Shown here in pieces: positions 49,786 through 58,341 of a DNA stretch of 64,000 nucleotides. The notes under the pieces were generated by a model that made no database searches, was not told where the DNA came from, and saw only the letters and a program-made list of their open reading frames with translations. The translations under genes were made by a program, and so were the position numbers. The DNA is from Thalassotalea sp. 42_200_T64 (lineage in GTDB: Bacteria; Pseudomonadota; Gammaproteobacteria; Enterobacterales; Alteromonadaceae): NCBI GenBank assembly GCA_002162925.1, contig MABC01000045.1, positions 17,803 through 81,802 of the forward strand. The letters are read 5' to 3'. The stretch's first letter is position 1. Each line of letters opens with the position of its first letter.

Positions 49786-51240
49786 TCATTGCTTTTGCGC
49801 TAGCTGCAGCTGGACCGCGAGAGACTGTGTCACGGAAGTCATCCGTACGACCTCTACCTCTATCTTGCCCGGTCCCAGGAGTTCGTCGACCAGCTTTTGT
49901 GAAAAAGGCCAATAGTTAAGATCGGCATTCAATAACAAGGGCCCCTGAATACCGGTTGGGATGGTAAAGGTATAATCGACAATGGCATAACCTTTTGGCA
50001 GGATCCGGGTATCGGCAAGCACCCGATCGACTTCCCAGACGTTCAACTCGACAACGTCATTGTGTTTATCTCCCAGATACACCTTGAAGTTTCTGGTCCC
50101 CGACTCGGTCTGACCATTGCGGATCGCGCCCGAACGATAGATGAGATTTCCTCTGCTATCCGTCACTTTGAAATCAACCCACATTTCCCGACCTTCCGGA
50201 AACCCGGTCGGAATTTTGTGGCCGGCGCCGACATTGCTGACTTTGACCTTAATGGTCGCTAGCTCCCCGCCGAGCAGCGATTGCTTCGGCGTCAGCACTT
50301 CAATGGTGGCGGCCGATCTGAGCATATTTCGTGCGCGCTCCGCCATCTCTGGTTGACCAAAATGTTTGTGCAGCGTGACATTGCCGCCGGTGAAGTGATG
50401 GGAGGCAATATGATCGCGTTGCTTGCCCATAGGTGCGGATTTCCCCGGGTTGATGGTGACTCCAGGTCCGGGGGTCATGTGACAGTCCTGGCACTGAATT
50501 CCCTGCTCGTTGTAGGCGCTCTCGCTCCACTCGTCGTAGGTCCGCTCAATCGGTGTGCTGTTAAACGGGTGAGAAACATTATGGCAAACCGCGCAAAACT
50601 CTGATTTTGTCAGCAGTTCAGAGTAATTAGATTCATGATAAGGAGAAGGCGCATCGCGGTGGGGGCCGAACTTGACGCGCTTGCCATTGTCACTGGGCGT
50701 TAATACATAGGCACCGTTATCGTTGCCGCTGACGGCTGAAATATTATGGCAGACTTCGCAGCTAACACCTGGAGGCGTAAACGGCTTGCGAAAGTCTGCT
50801 GGGGTGGTGTTATATGCCGTCATGCCGATAGGGCTATGGCAGCCGATACAAAAATTATCCACCTTGGCGTCAGTCGCCTCACTTGCCCGCTGAAGTAAGG
50901 CCTGGTAAATTGGGTCAATCCACGCTTGGGCCATCGCGGATCCCTGCCATTGTCGATAAATTTCCTGATGGCAACCACGACAGGTTTCAGCAGAGTCAAA
51001 CATCTCCGGGGTCAGGTGCCGCCCTTGAGTCGATGCTCGCGATGGGTAAAATGGCATCGCGTCTGGTGTCTTTTCGAGCGCGCTACGTTCGGGTTGCACC
51101 CACTTATCATTGCCCGCCAACGGCGAGACACTGATCCCGGCCAAGATAAAAGTGAATAAAAACAGCAGCAAAGACCTGAGAACCGGGCCGCGGCCAATAA
51201 ATGTCCGCCCGATAAGACGAGAATGATTCTTGTTAGGCAT
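49786..51240 (-). CDS. Five-heme c-type cytochrome
   Basis: A 484-residue exported multiheme cytochrome on the opposite strand between the duplicated units. Five C-x-x-C-H sites are present (C-R-G-C-H, C-I-G-C-H, C-E-V-C-H, C-A-V-C-H, C-Q-D-C-H), all in the N-terminal 260 residues, with further His available as axial ligands. The C-terminal ~200 residues (V-G-A-G-H-K-I-P-T-G-F-P, then beta-rich sequence) resemble the domain found with cytochrome c554-like proteins. A signal anchor lies at about residues 25-45. I start at ATG 51240 with GAGG upstream; the frame also allows a TTG four codons earlier. It probably carries electrons to or from the oxidases. Confidence 0.88.
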   Translation of the reverse strand: MPNKNHSRLIGRTFIGRGPVLRSLLLFLFTFILAGISVSPLAGNDKWVQPERSALEKTPDAMPFYPSRASTQGRHLTPEMFDSAETCRGCHQEIYRQWQGSAMAQAWIDPIYQALLQRASEATDAKVDNFCIGCHSPIGMTAYNTTPADFRKPFTPPGVSCEVCHNISAVSGNDNGAYVLTPSDNGKRVKFGPHRDAPSPYHESNYSELLTKSEFCAVCHNVSHPFNSTPIERTYDEWSESAYNEQGIQCQDCHMTPGPGVTINPGKSAPMGKQRDHIASHHFTGGNVTLHKHFGQPEMAERARNMLRSAATIEVLTPKQSLLGGELATIKVKVSNVGAGHKIPTGFPEGREMWVDFKVTDSRGNLIYRSGAIRNGQTESGTRNFKVYLGDKHNDVVELNVWEVDRVLADTRILPKGYAIVDYTFTIPTGIQGPLLLNADLNYWPFSQKLVDELLGPGKIEVEVVRMTSVTQSLAVQLQLAQKQ

Positions 51241-51881
51241 GTGCAACCTCAATTATTCCATTATAAAGAGCACCAAGTGCATGCTGTTTGGTATTTACCG
51301 TATAGCAAACAAACTAAAACTATATTTTTACTTTTAAACGATATGCATCAATTGCGCCATAAAGGAATTAATCAAATTTTTCAGCTAGATATGAAAACTA
51401 GTCGCAAGCCATTACGTTCGAGTGTATAACAAGCTGACAGTATGCGACCGCGGTAAGTTGCTAATGAGTGAACATGGGCTGGCCTTATCCATCAGGGGAT
51501 TATTGTCGAGTTGCGCCCGCATCAAGCCCTACCCCCTCAGCAATAAAGTCAATTAAAGCAATTTATTTCAACTTGTTAGATTGAGCAAACTGCCATATAA
51601 ACCTTATCCTCTGGGGCCCAGTCACGGCCGTATCAGTGTCAGCTTATTAAACACAACAAGGCTTTGACCTTGGCCCTGTTTTTATAGTTGACTGAAAAAT
51701 AGGACTATTATGCTGATGGCGTGATTTATGCTAACAATAGTTTTCAAAGTAAAAATGTGGTTAAAGCAAGGTTGGAGCAAAATAAACACGCAGTGCGATG
51801 AAATCGCCGATATGGAAATAATATTCGCGGTGGATCTGGACTAGGCAGTGGACAGCCAAAGGTCAACTGAGGAGTTAAATT
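51241..51881. other. Spacer and duplicated leader upstream of oxidase copy 2
   Basis: The left ~300 bases hold the cytochrome gene's promoter region and no supported gene. From about 51555 the DNA matches the leader of copy 1 (for example CAATTTATTT, CTATAGT-like and TGACTGAAAA blocks in the same order), so the duplication includes the control region. Confidence 0.6.
51717..51732 (+). promoter_or_regulatory. Candidate sigma-54 promoter, oxidase copy 2
   Basis: TGGCGTGATTTATGCT, GG and GC 10 bases apart, aligned with the site at 44957. One base differs. A conserved sigma-70-like alternative (TTGACT, 15 bases, TATGCT) overlaps it. Confidence 0.45.
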
Positions 51882-54800
51882 ATGGATTTAACCAGCACGT
51901 TTAAGGGAATAGTAGCCCGAATATTACCCCCTCTCAAGGTGTATCAAGGTGGGGGATTTCATAAACAAGATAGACAGGACTTGAAGTCGGGGACAAACTA
52001 TCGACGAAACAGCATAGGCCATGTCATTCCTCTGGCTATGTTCTCTTGTCTGCTGGGCATGCACCCGGGCCAGGTTCTGGCCGAAGAGGATATCGTGATT
52101 CAGTCCGTGGGCAACAGCCCGGTGGATGAAGCAAATCCAGCGCTCACTGCCGGGCTTGAAGGCGGTTTCAGGGGGGCGTTATGCGATGTGCCAACCGACG
52201 CTGCCCCTAGCCCATTGTTTGGTGCCCAATCCTTCAGCCAGCAGATGCTGCGGTTTGAGGAGTTCGGCACCAAAAAGCTTGAAGGGCCATGTCCCACTGG
52301 TGACTGTCCGCTGACGCTGCCACCGCCGCCCGATGCCTATAGAATGGTCAATGGTGCGGCGCTGGACAATTTTCTAAATCAGCGTATTCATCCTTATCCC
52401 ACCCAGCAGCGCAATGATAACCTCCTCAATCCTTGGCAGACGGCCATTGAGAGCATGCACACCGGGCCATTGCAACCCCTGACGCCGGGGGCGCCGACCA
52501 GCTACGCCGATGGCAGACCACCGGGAGCGCAATACGGCCATCAGCGGTGGCAGGAATTCTTTCCACAGGTCTATACCGAGACGGCGGTATCTGGCGCGCG
52601 GAACAGCGGCGGTGCTCGCGATCAGTATCAGAAGCATCAGTATGCCTTCGGCGAGTTCGGCAAGGGGCCCGACGGAGAATCTGGCACGAGCGACGACGGA
52701 CTCTATCACAATACCGTGGGGCTTCCGGGATTTGAGGGCACTACCGCAGGCATCCCCATCAGGTTTCATCCGAATATGCCGGTGCAGGATCCCCAGTCGC
52801 TCTGGACCTTCGACGGAACCCTGCCGCCGAAGCTGTTGATGGCACGCTACGGCGAACCGATACTGTTTCGCAATCATGACGCGCTGCCGATCAAGTTCGA
52901 GGCCAACCGTGGCTTTGGCAATCACTTCATTACCACTCACGAGCATAATGGTCACACACCGGCCGAGAGTGACGGTTATGCCAATGCCTTCTTCCTTCCG
53001 GGTCAGTTTTACGATTACCACTGGCCGATGATTTTAGCCGGACAAGATTCGATAAATGCCGATGCCACTGATAAGCGGGCCTCGACCCCCTGCGTTCCCG
53101 GGGAAACCATGGTGATCAGCAAACCCGGTGCGACCCCGCCCACCTCATTCACCAGGACGACTGTGACCTGTCCTCGTACTGGTCCAGACAAGGGTCGGAT
53201 TAACATCCCCGGTGACTGGCGCGAAACCATGAGCACCCACTGGTTTCATGATCATATGCTCGATTACACCGCCCAGAATGTCTACAAGGGTAATGCGGCC
53301 ATGATGAACTACTATAGCGCGCTTGACCGGGGTAACGAGTGTGTGGAAGACGGTGTCAACCTGAGGTTCCCCAGCGGCTGTGCCATCGGTCCGCATAGCT
53401 GGGGCAACCGTGACTATGATATCAACCTGGAAATAGCCGGTAAAGCTTGGGGTCAGGATCCCTCCGCCTATACGGGAACTACGGTGGGTGATACCCGCGG
53501 CCAGCTCTGGTTCGCCACCTTTCAGGATGACGGCTTCCTCGGCGACCGGATGACGGTTAACTGGCTCTACGATCCCTACCTAGAGGTCCGTGCGCGCCGT
53601 TATCGCTTCCGCATCCTCAATGCCCATGTGTCGCGTTTTCTGCGGGTCGCCCTGGTGGTTGAGCGAGCCGACGGCAACGGCGAGTTTGCCGGTGAAACGG
53701 CGAGTGTTTCCTATGATCGCGTGCCGTTTCATATGATCGCCAACGACGGTAATATCATGGAGCATGCGATACCCTTCGATGGCAGCTTAGATCTCGATGC
53801 CGATGGTGAGACGTTGGATCACTTTGGCATTCTGCCGACCCAGTCGATCGCCGAGCGCTATGACATTATCGTCGACTTCAGCCTGTTCGCCCCGGATGCC
53901 GCGGGCAACATCAGCCAATTTGGCGCAGAACCTAAGCTCTACATGGTCAACCTGCTGGAACATATAGATGGCAAGGGTCCTGATGGAATGGTGTCTCTGG
54001 CCGAGGTACTGTCCGGTAGCTATGACGATTGTGACACCATTGTCGGCAAGTTCCTCGAGCTGCGGGTCAAACCCTATGGCGGCATCGATCTGAGCATGAG
54101 CCCAGCAGACTATGTGCCGGGTAAAAAGAAGATGATCCCGCTGCCCGAGATCACCGAACAGGAGCTTGCGGACGCGCATCACCGGACCTTTGTCTTCGGC
54201 AGGGGCGCCGCCACCGACAAGGAGCCGGTGACCATCACCCAAGCCAGCTACACCGACAGCCCGGTACCTAATCAACCCGGCAATAACTTCCCGTATGAGG
54301 TCAACGGCGAGGGGGTCAACCATACCGAGTTCGAGCAACAGCCCGAAGAGGCTAATAAACCCTGGGGCATCCAAACCGATGGTAGTGAGTTTACGTTGCC
54401 GATGGATCCGCGCCGGCTCTCGGCGGCGCCTACACTGGGCGATTTTGAGATCTGGCATCTGCAAAACGGCGGTAACGGCTGGAGTCACAATATCCACATT
54501 CATTTTGAGGAGGGACGGATCCTGACCCGAGATGGCGAGGCGCCCCCCGAATGGGATAAGTGGGCCCGCAAGGATGTTTACCGGATCGGTCCCATGGACG
54601 ACAGCGGCGACGAGGTCACCCTGGCCATACGTTTCCGGGAGTTTGCTGGTACCTTCATGGAGCATTGCCACAACACCCAGCACGAGGATCATGCGATGCT
54701 GATGCGTTGGGATATCGAGAATCCGGGTCAGCTTAAAGCCTTCCTGACACCGGAGCCGCAGTGGAATGGCTGCACCTATACCGATAGCTTCGAGTTGCCA

Positions 54801-55301
54801 ACTGCCAGTGCGGTGCGGGCGACGCAGGTCGGCGATGTCGTGGCAGCGGAGAACTTTCTGCAGGATAACCAAGTAAGCGATTTGCTCTGTCCGCCGGGGG
54901 CTACGACGGCCTGTCCAGGAGTCGCCGATGTTATCATAACGGAACCTACCTTTACCGGTACGGTCAACGAGAGTGGACGCATCCTGATTAGAGGCAACGT
55001 GGGGGCTGGCAATGAGGCCACCGCACCAGGTCTACAGTGTAGTACAGATCTCGATGGCGACTTCCGTTGTCGCGGCAGGGATTTAACTCCAGGTGATACG
55101 ATCACAGTAACAGTCTTGGTGGTAGCAACGTTCACAGGTACGGTGGATCAGCGCGGACTCATTACAATCACAGGCAACGTGGGAGCAGGCAACCAGGCCA
55201 CCGCGCCGGAGCTGCGCTGTAGTACCAGTCCCGAGGGCGACTTCGAGTGTCGCGGCAGGCGACTGACCCCGGGTGATGTGATCGCCGTAACTGCGGGCTA
55301 A
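51882..55301 (+). CDS. Secreted large multicopper oxidase, copy 2
   Basis: A 1139-residue paralogue of the oxidase at 45118 with every copper ligand set kept (H-E-H, H-W-F-H-D-H, H-N-I-H-I-H, H-C-H-N-T-Q-H-E-D-H-A-M). Differences concentrate in the signal region (Y-R-R-N-S-I-G), a short insertion before R-I-N-I-P-G-D-W, a segment around the 700s and the C-terminal tail. The tail again has two F-x-C-R-G-R domains, the second reading F-E-C-R-G-R. A G-P-D-G-E-S-G-T-S-D-D calcium-type loop lies near residue 265. Both copies look functional, which suggests separate roles or dosage. GAGGAG precedes ATG 51882. Confidence 0.9.
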   Translation: MDLTSTFKGIVARILPPLKVYQGGGFHKQDRQDLKSGTNYRRNSIGHVIPLAMFSCLLGMHPGQVLAEEDIVIQSVGNSPVDEANPALTAGLEGGFRGALCDVPTDAAPSPLFGAQSFSQQMLRFEEFGTKKLEGPCPTGDCPLTLPPPPDAYRMVNGAALDNFLNQRIHPYPTQQRNDNLLNPWQTAIESMHTGPLQPLTPGAPTSYADGRPPGAQYGHQRWQEFFPQVYTETAVSGARNSGGARDQYQKHQYAFGEFGKGPDGESGTSDDGLYHNTVGLPGFEGTTAGIPIRFHPNMPVQDPQSLWTFDGTLPPKLLMARYGEPILFRNHDALPIKFEANRGFGNHFITTHEHNGHTPAESDGYANAFFLPGQFYDYHWPMILAGQDSINADATDKRASTPCVPGETMVISKPGATPPTSFTRTTVTCPRTGPDKGRINIPGDWRETMSTHWFHDHMLDYTAQNVYKGNAAMMNYYSALDRGNECVEDGVNLRFPSGCAIGPHSWGNRDYDINLEIAGKAWGQDPSAYTGTTVGDTRGQLWFATFQDDGFLGDRMTVNWLYDPYLEVRARRYRFRILNAHVSRFLRVALVVERADGNGEFAGETASVSYDRVPFHMIANDGNIMEHAIPFDGSLDLDADGETLDHFGILPTQSIAERYDIIVDFSLFAPDAAGNISQFGAEPKLYMVNLLEHIDGKGPDGMVSLAEVLSGSYDDCDTIVGKFLELRVKPYGGIDLSMSPADYVPGKKKMIPLPEITEQELADAHHRTFVFGRGAATDKEPVTITQASYTDSPVPNQPGNNFPYEVNGEGVNHTEFEQQPEEANKPWGIQTDGSEFTLPMDPRRLSAAPTLGDFEIWHLQNGGNGWSHNIHIHFEEGRILTRDGEAPPEWDKWARKDVYRIGPMDDSGDEVTLAIRFREFAGTFMEHCHNTQHEDHAMLMRWDIENPGQLKAFLTPEPQWNGCTYTDSFELPTASAVRATQVGDVVAAENFLQDNQVSDLLCPPGATTACPGVADVIITEPTFTGTVNESGRILIRGNVGAGNEATAPGLQCSTDLDGDFRCRGRDLTPGDTITVTVLVVATFTGTVDQRGLITITGNVGAGNQATAPELRCSTSPEGDFECRGRRLTPGDVIAVTAG

Positions 55302-55347
55302 AGGCTTTAGTTTGATGAGTCAGAGACTCATTTATAACCATGGTCAG

Positions 55348-55375
55348 GCAGGGGCACGGCATGCCGTACTCCTGC
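55348..55375 (+). other. Intercistronic hairpin, unit 2
   Basis: Counterpart of the hairpin at 48585. Outer stem GCAGG/CCTGC and inner stem ACGGC/GCCGT with an AT loop, preceded by TGAGTC-AGA-GACTCA. The sequence differs from unit 1 but still folds, which is compensatory change. Confidence 0.6.
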
Positions 55376-55420
55376 GACCCATTGCCAATAATTACAATCA
55401 GTTTACAAGGAGCCCGTGTC

Positions 55421-56401
55421 ATGCGCAATTATAGCTTAGTCAACCGGGTGGTGATTGCCGCCCTTTTTCTGGTGAGCGCGATGAGCCTCACCATTGGACC
55501 GGCAGCAGCCGGAGGCGGCAACTACTTTCCCAACATTCCCCTTATCACCCATGACGGTCAAAAGGTTCATTTTTACGATGATCTGATCAAGGATAAAGTG
55601 GTCGTTATCAACTTTATTTATACCAGTTGTCCAAACAGCTGCCCACTGGAAACCGCTCGCTTACGCGCAGTACAAGAGCTGCTCGGAGAGCGTGTTGGCC
55701 GGGATATCTTTATGTATTCGATCACCATAGATCCCGAGGTGGATACCGTGCAAGTCCTCAGCCACTATGCTGAAAAATTTAACATCGGGCCAGGCTGGGT
55801 CTTCCTTACCGGTAAGGAAGATGACATTATTTTGCTGCGCAAAAAACTTGGCTTATATATGGATGAAATCCAGAATGGTGATGATCTGGACCATAATCTC
55901 ACGATGATCGTTGGCAATGAGGCTACCGGCAAGTGGATCAAGCGCTCGCCCTTCGATAACCCCCAAGGGCTGGCAAACCTCATCGGTTATGATCTGTTCG
56001 ATGGCATGGTACCGCGCGCGGGTGCCAAGAGTTATGCGAGTGTCCCCGAAGTGTCCAAGCTATCACGCGGACAATATCTTTATCGCACCCGCTGCACCGC
56101 TTGTCATACCCTGGGACTAGGGGACGGGCTCGGACCGGATTTGTTGGGAGTAGTAGACAAGCGGGACAGGACATGGCTTACCCGGTGGCTCAAAGTTCCG
56201 GATAAAATGCTGGCAGAGAAGGATCCCATTGCGATGAAGCTGTTTGCCCAATACCAGGAGCTTGCCATGCCTAATCTACAGCTCAGCGATATCGACGTGG
56301 CCGCTCTGATCGACTACATGGCCACCGAAAGCCGCCGCATCGCAATGACGAATGTTGAGACTTCTGCCAAGGACGAGCCGGACAACCACAAACACCACTG
56401 A
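55421..56401 (+). CDS. SCO-cytochrome c fusion protein, copy 2
   Basis: A 326-residue paralogue of the protein at 48657, nearly identical through the SCO domain (C-P-N-S-C, D-H-N-L) and the cytochrome domain (here C-T-A-C-H; A-M-P-N-L). Start at ATG 55421 after AAGGAG, then a signal peptide ending in A-A-A-G-G. It differs mainly in the signal peptide and at scattered surface positions. Same inferred role with oxidase copy 2. Confidence 0.9.
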   Translation: MRNYSLVNRVVIAALFLVSAMSLTIGPAAAGGGNYFPNIPLITHDGQKVHFYDDLIKDKVVVINFIYTSCPNSCPLETARLRAVQELLGERVGRDIFMYSITIDPEVDTVQVLSHYAEKFNIGPGWVFLTGKEDDIILLRKKLGLYMDEIQNGDDLDHNLTMIVGNEATGKWIKRSPFDNPQGLANLIGYDLFDGMVPRAGAKSYASVPEVSKLSRGQYLYRTRCTACHTLGLGDGLGPDLLGVVDKRDRTWLTRWLKVPDKMLAEKDPIAMKLFAQYQELAMPNLQLSDIDVAALIDYMATESRRIAMTNVETSAKDEPDNHKHH

Positions 56402-56783
56402 AGTCGCACCTAGGCGCTGCGGGAGCCGATCTGGCCGGCAGGCTTTCGTCGCGAGCTAATAGAACAGTGGGTAAATCTGTGTCAGCTTGCTATACCTATC
56501 CATTGGTTTTATCTCTTTACGGAGCGCTTTAATCCAGCTCCCGGCCAAAGATGGCGGCAATGACGGTGTCCCTGAGGTGGTCTCCTGACGAAGTCGGTGC
56601 CAGCGATTCAATCCAAACGAGTCGCTGTGGCAGAGCAACCGCTAAAACTCCTTTCATTAGTCTTCTAACAATAAACCAGGGCATCAATTTTTGTTGTCAG
56701 ATAATTTTACACTCTGTGATTTTTAATAAAAATACACAGCCAAAACTTACTCTAAGTAACTAATAAATATATATATTTATTAG

Positions 56784-56800
56784 TTGGCACAGGAACTGCA
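56784..56800 (+). promoter_or_regulatory. Sigma-54-like promoter of the PEP-CTERM gene
   Basis: TTGGCACAGGAACTGCA fits the RpoN consensus with a perfect TTGGCAC -24 element and GC at -12, ten bases apart. It lies ~200 bases upstream of the gene. PEP-CTERM genes in many species are under RpoN and the PrsK/PrsR regulators (established for the exosortase system). Confidence 0.65.
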
Positions 56801-56853
56801 TGTTTGACTTTGATTAATACATAGTTTGACCTCGGTAAATATAAGGTTGTGTC

Positions 56854-56889
56854 TTGGTCAATGTGAAGTTAAGACTTGGTCAATGACCA
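56854..56889 (+). repeat. Direct repeats TTGGTCAATG, possible operator
   Basis: TTGGTCAATG occurs at 56854 and again at 56876, 22 bases or two helical turns apart. The second copy extends to the palindrome TGGTCA-A-TGACCA (56877-56889). A weaker relative, TTTGACC, occurs at about 56825. They lie in the presumed leader between the promoter and gene. Confidence 0.45.
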
Positions 56890-57003
56890 GTATGCCAAAT
56901 AAGGTTTACTCTCTTCACATACTAAAAGTTATTAGCATATGAGTTTGTAAACCAATGATGCTGCCGCTGTGGCAGCAAATAAAATATATTATGGAGAACT
57001 ATT

Positions 57004-57693
57004 ATGAAACATAAAATTCTAGCATACGCCCTGGCTACGGCCATGTTACTGATTGGGGCGGCACCGGCATCGGCGGGAATAATCAGTACTTTTAATGGCT
57101 CAGCATTAGCGGATATTGATGCCGAAGGCGGCGCATCAACGACACTTTCGATCACTGATATGGGTTCGATCATGGATCTCAATATCGCCATGATGATCAA
57201 TAACTCTATTGCGGAGCCTGGCTTCTTTGAGGCATTCGTCTCTGATATGACTATTACCCTGTTTCATGACGGAGTATTAGTAACCTTGTTTAGCAGCACG
57301 GGAGGCGGTGATTTTGGCATTATGGATATAATATTCGATGATGAGGCGGCAAACCAAGTCGATGAAGGAGATGCTATGACTTGGATGGGATCCTGGCAGC
57401 CTGACGGCCTTCTATCGGCCTTCGACGGCATGGATATTAGCGGAGATTGGATCCTTAGCTTCCAGGACAACCACTTCAGTGACGAAGGTGATGAGCTGAT
57501 CGCATGGAGCTTGATCGTAGAATTGCCAGATATGAGCGGTGGCACTGGCGGTGGCTGTGATGGTGACTGTGGTGGTGGCGGTGGCAATAACCAGATCCCT
57601 GTGCCTTCCACTGTATTGTTATTTGGCCTAGGAATGGCAGCACTTGGCCTCAGACGTCAAAACAACCAAAGCCGGTCGGTAGCAGCATTATAA
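57004..57693 (+). CDS. PEP-CTERM protein with proprotein-convertase-like P domain
   Basis: A 229-residue secreted protein: signal peptide ending A-S-A-G (about 24), a beta-rich domain (about 30-180) with D-M-D-I-S-G-D-W-I-L-S-F-Q-D and W-S-L-I-V that matches the P/homo-B domain, a Gly-rich linker containing C-D-G-D-C, then the PEP-CTERM signal V-P-S-T-V-L-L-F-G-L-G and A-L-G-L-R-R. Exosortase would cleave and attach or release it. No exosortase gene is in the window, so it must be elsewhere. Strong GGAGAAC site before the ATG. It probably forms part of the cell surface or extracellular matrix. Confidence 0.88.
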   Translation: MKHKILAYALATAMLLIGAAPASAGIISTFNGSALADIDAEGGASTTLSITDMGSIMDLNIAMMINNSIAEPGFFEAFVSDMTITLFHDGVLVTLFSSTGGGDFGIMDIIFDDEAANQVDEGDAMTWMGSWQPDGLLSAFDGMDISGDWILSFQDNHFSDEGDELIAWSLIVELPDMSGGTGGGCDGDCGGGGGNNQIPVPSTVLLFGLGMAALGLRRQNNQSRSVAAL

Positions 57694-57745
57694 CATGCTG
57701 GCAACCCCCTACTCTAAACAAGTTCAACCTTAATCGGAGTCGATC

Positions 57746-58048
57746 ATGAATTATCCACTATTGAAATTCACATTATTTTTCGCTATTGCCGTTATTACCA
57801 CTAATGCCATAGCGATTGAAAAACGAGAACACTTCGACGAACTTGAAAAAGGAATGACGAATGCGGGTATCGCTTTCGACAAATATGAAGCTTGTTTAGA
57901 TAAAGCGCTCGCTGCTAAGTCAGGTGACGTTTGCCAGATTCGGCAATCGGACGCTCACTTAGCGTTAAGCGAGTTAAGAAATAAGGTAGACCAGGTACGA
58001 AATGCGGTTGATTCCAGCATTGATATCTGCGTCTTGATAAACGAATAA
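57746..58048 (+). CDS. Small secreted helical protein
   Basis: A 100-residue protein with a signal peptide (cleavage after about A-I-A, residue 24) and a mature part predicted to be helical, with three cysteines (Y-E-A-C, D-V-C-Q, D-I-C-V). GGAG precedes the ATG, and it lies 52 bases after the PEP-CTERM gene, likely in the same transcript. Base composition is more AT-rich than the neighbours. No family recognised. Confidence 0.7.
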   Translation: MNYPLLKFTLFFAIAVITTNAIAIEKREHFDELEKGMTNAGIAFDKYEACLDKALAAKSGDVCQIRQSDAHLALSELRNKVDQVRNAVDSSIDICVLINE

Positions 58049-58341
58049 AGGTTAGATTATGGTCCTTATATCACTTGTCCCATAGTCAGGCTGCAGTGCA
58101 TCAGGCATTACATCAGATAGTGCCGTTAAATTAAACAGGTAGGTATATGAACAGAGTACGACCAGATTTTTATTTTTAAATCTCTGTTTTAGTATGTCAT
58201 GTGGTTCGGTTAATGTTCTTTAGTGAGTCGTAAGAGTAGCGAACTAACAGCGTAGCAAACGGTCGGCGGCCATAGATTTGGCCGTAACGCCATGCTGTAA
58301 CCGGCAATTATGACAAAACAACGTTATAAGGTTAATATTCA
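58049..58341. other. Spacer before the heme peroxidase gene
   Basis: About 290 bases without a gene. A bulged hairpin AACAGAG...CTCTGTTTT (58150-58190) could terminate the upstream transcript. No sigma-54 site was found here, unlike the other island leaders. Only a weak AAGG precedes the peroxidase ATG. Confidence 0.4.

Larger units (their letters stand above)
51555..56450 (+). repeat. Duplicated oxidase unit, copy 2
   Basis: Second copy of the unit described at 44790. Same gene order, orientation and gene lengths. The similarity fades about 50 bases after the SCO gene (shared GCGGGAGCCG...CTGGC stretch). Confidence 0.9.
56402..57003. other. Spacer with promoter elements before the PEP-CTERM gene
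   Basis: About 600 bases. A minus-strand frame at 56529-56657 (ATG to TAA, 42 codons) encodes a peptide containing S-G-D-H-L-R-D-T-V-I-A-A-I-F-G with GC-rich codon use. It could be a remnant or a tiny gene, but I cannot name it. Further right the DNA is very AT-rich and holds a sigma-54-like site, TTGGTCA repeats and a small hairpin (TGCTGCC-GCTGT-GGCAGCA, 56959-56977) just before the ribosome binding site. Confidence 0.45.

Noticed and set aside
51223..51429. A 68-codon plus-strand frame over the start of the cytochrome gene
   Set aside because: Overlaps the cytochrome start, lacks a ribosome binding site and has no conserved-looking pattern.
58201..58320. An insertion-sequence or integron attC remnant upstream of the peroxidase
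   Set aside because: Some GTAAC/GTTA-like stretches are present, but there are no paired inverted repeats, target duplications or transposase pieces.
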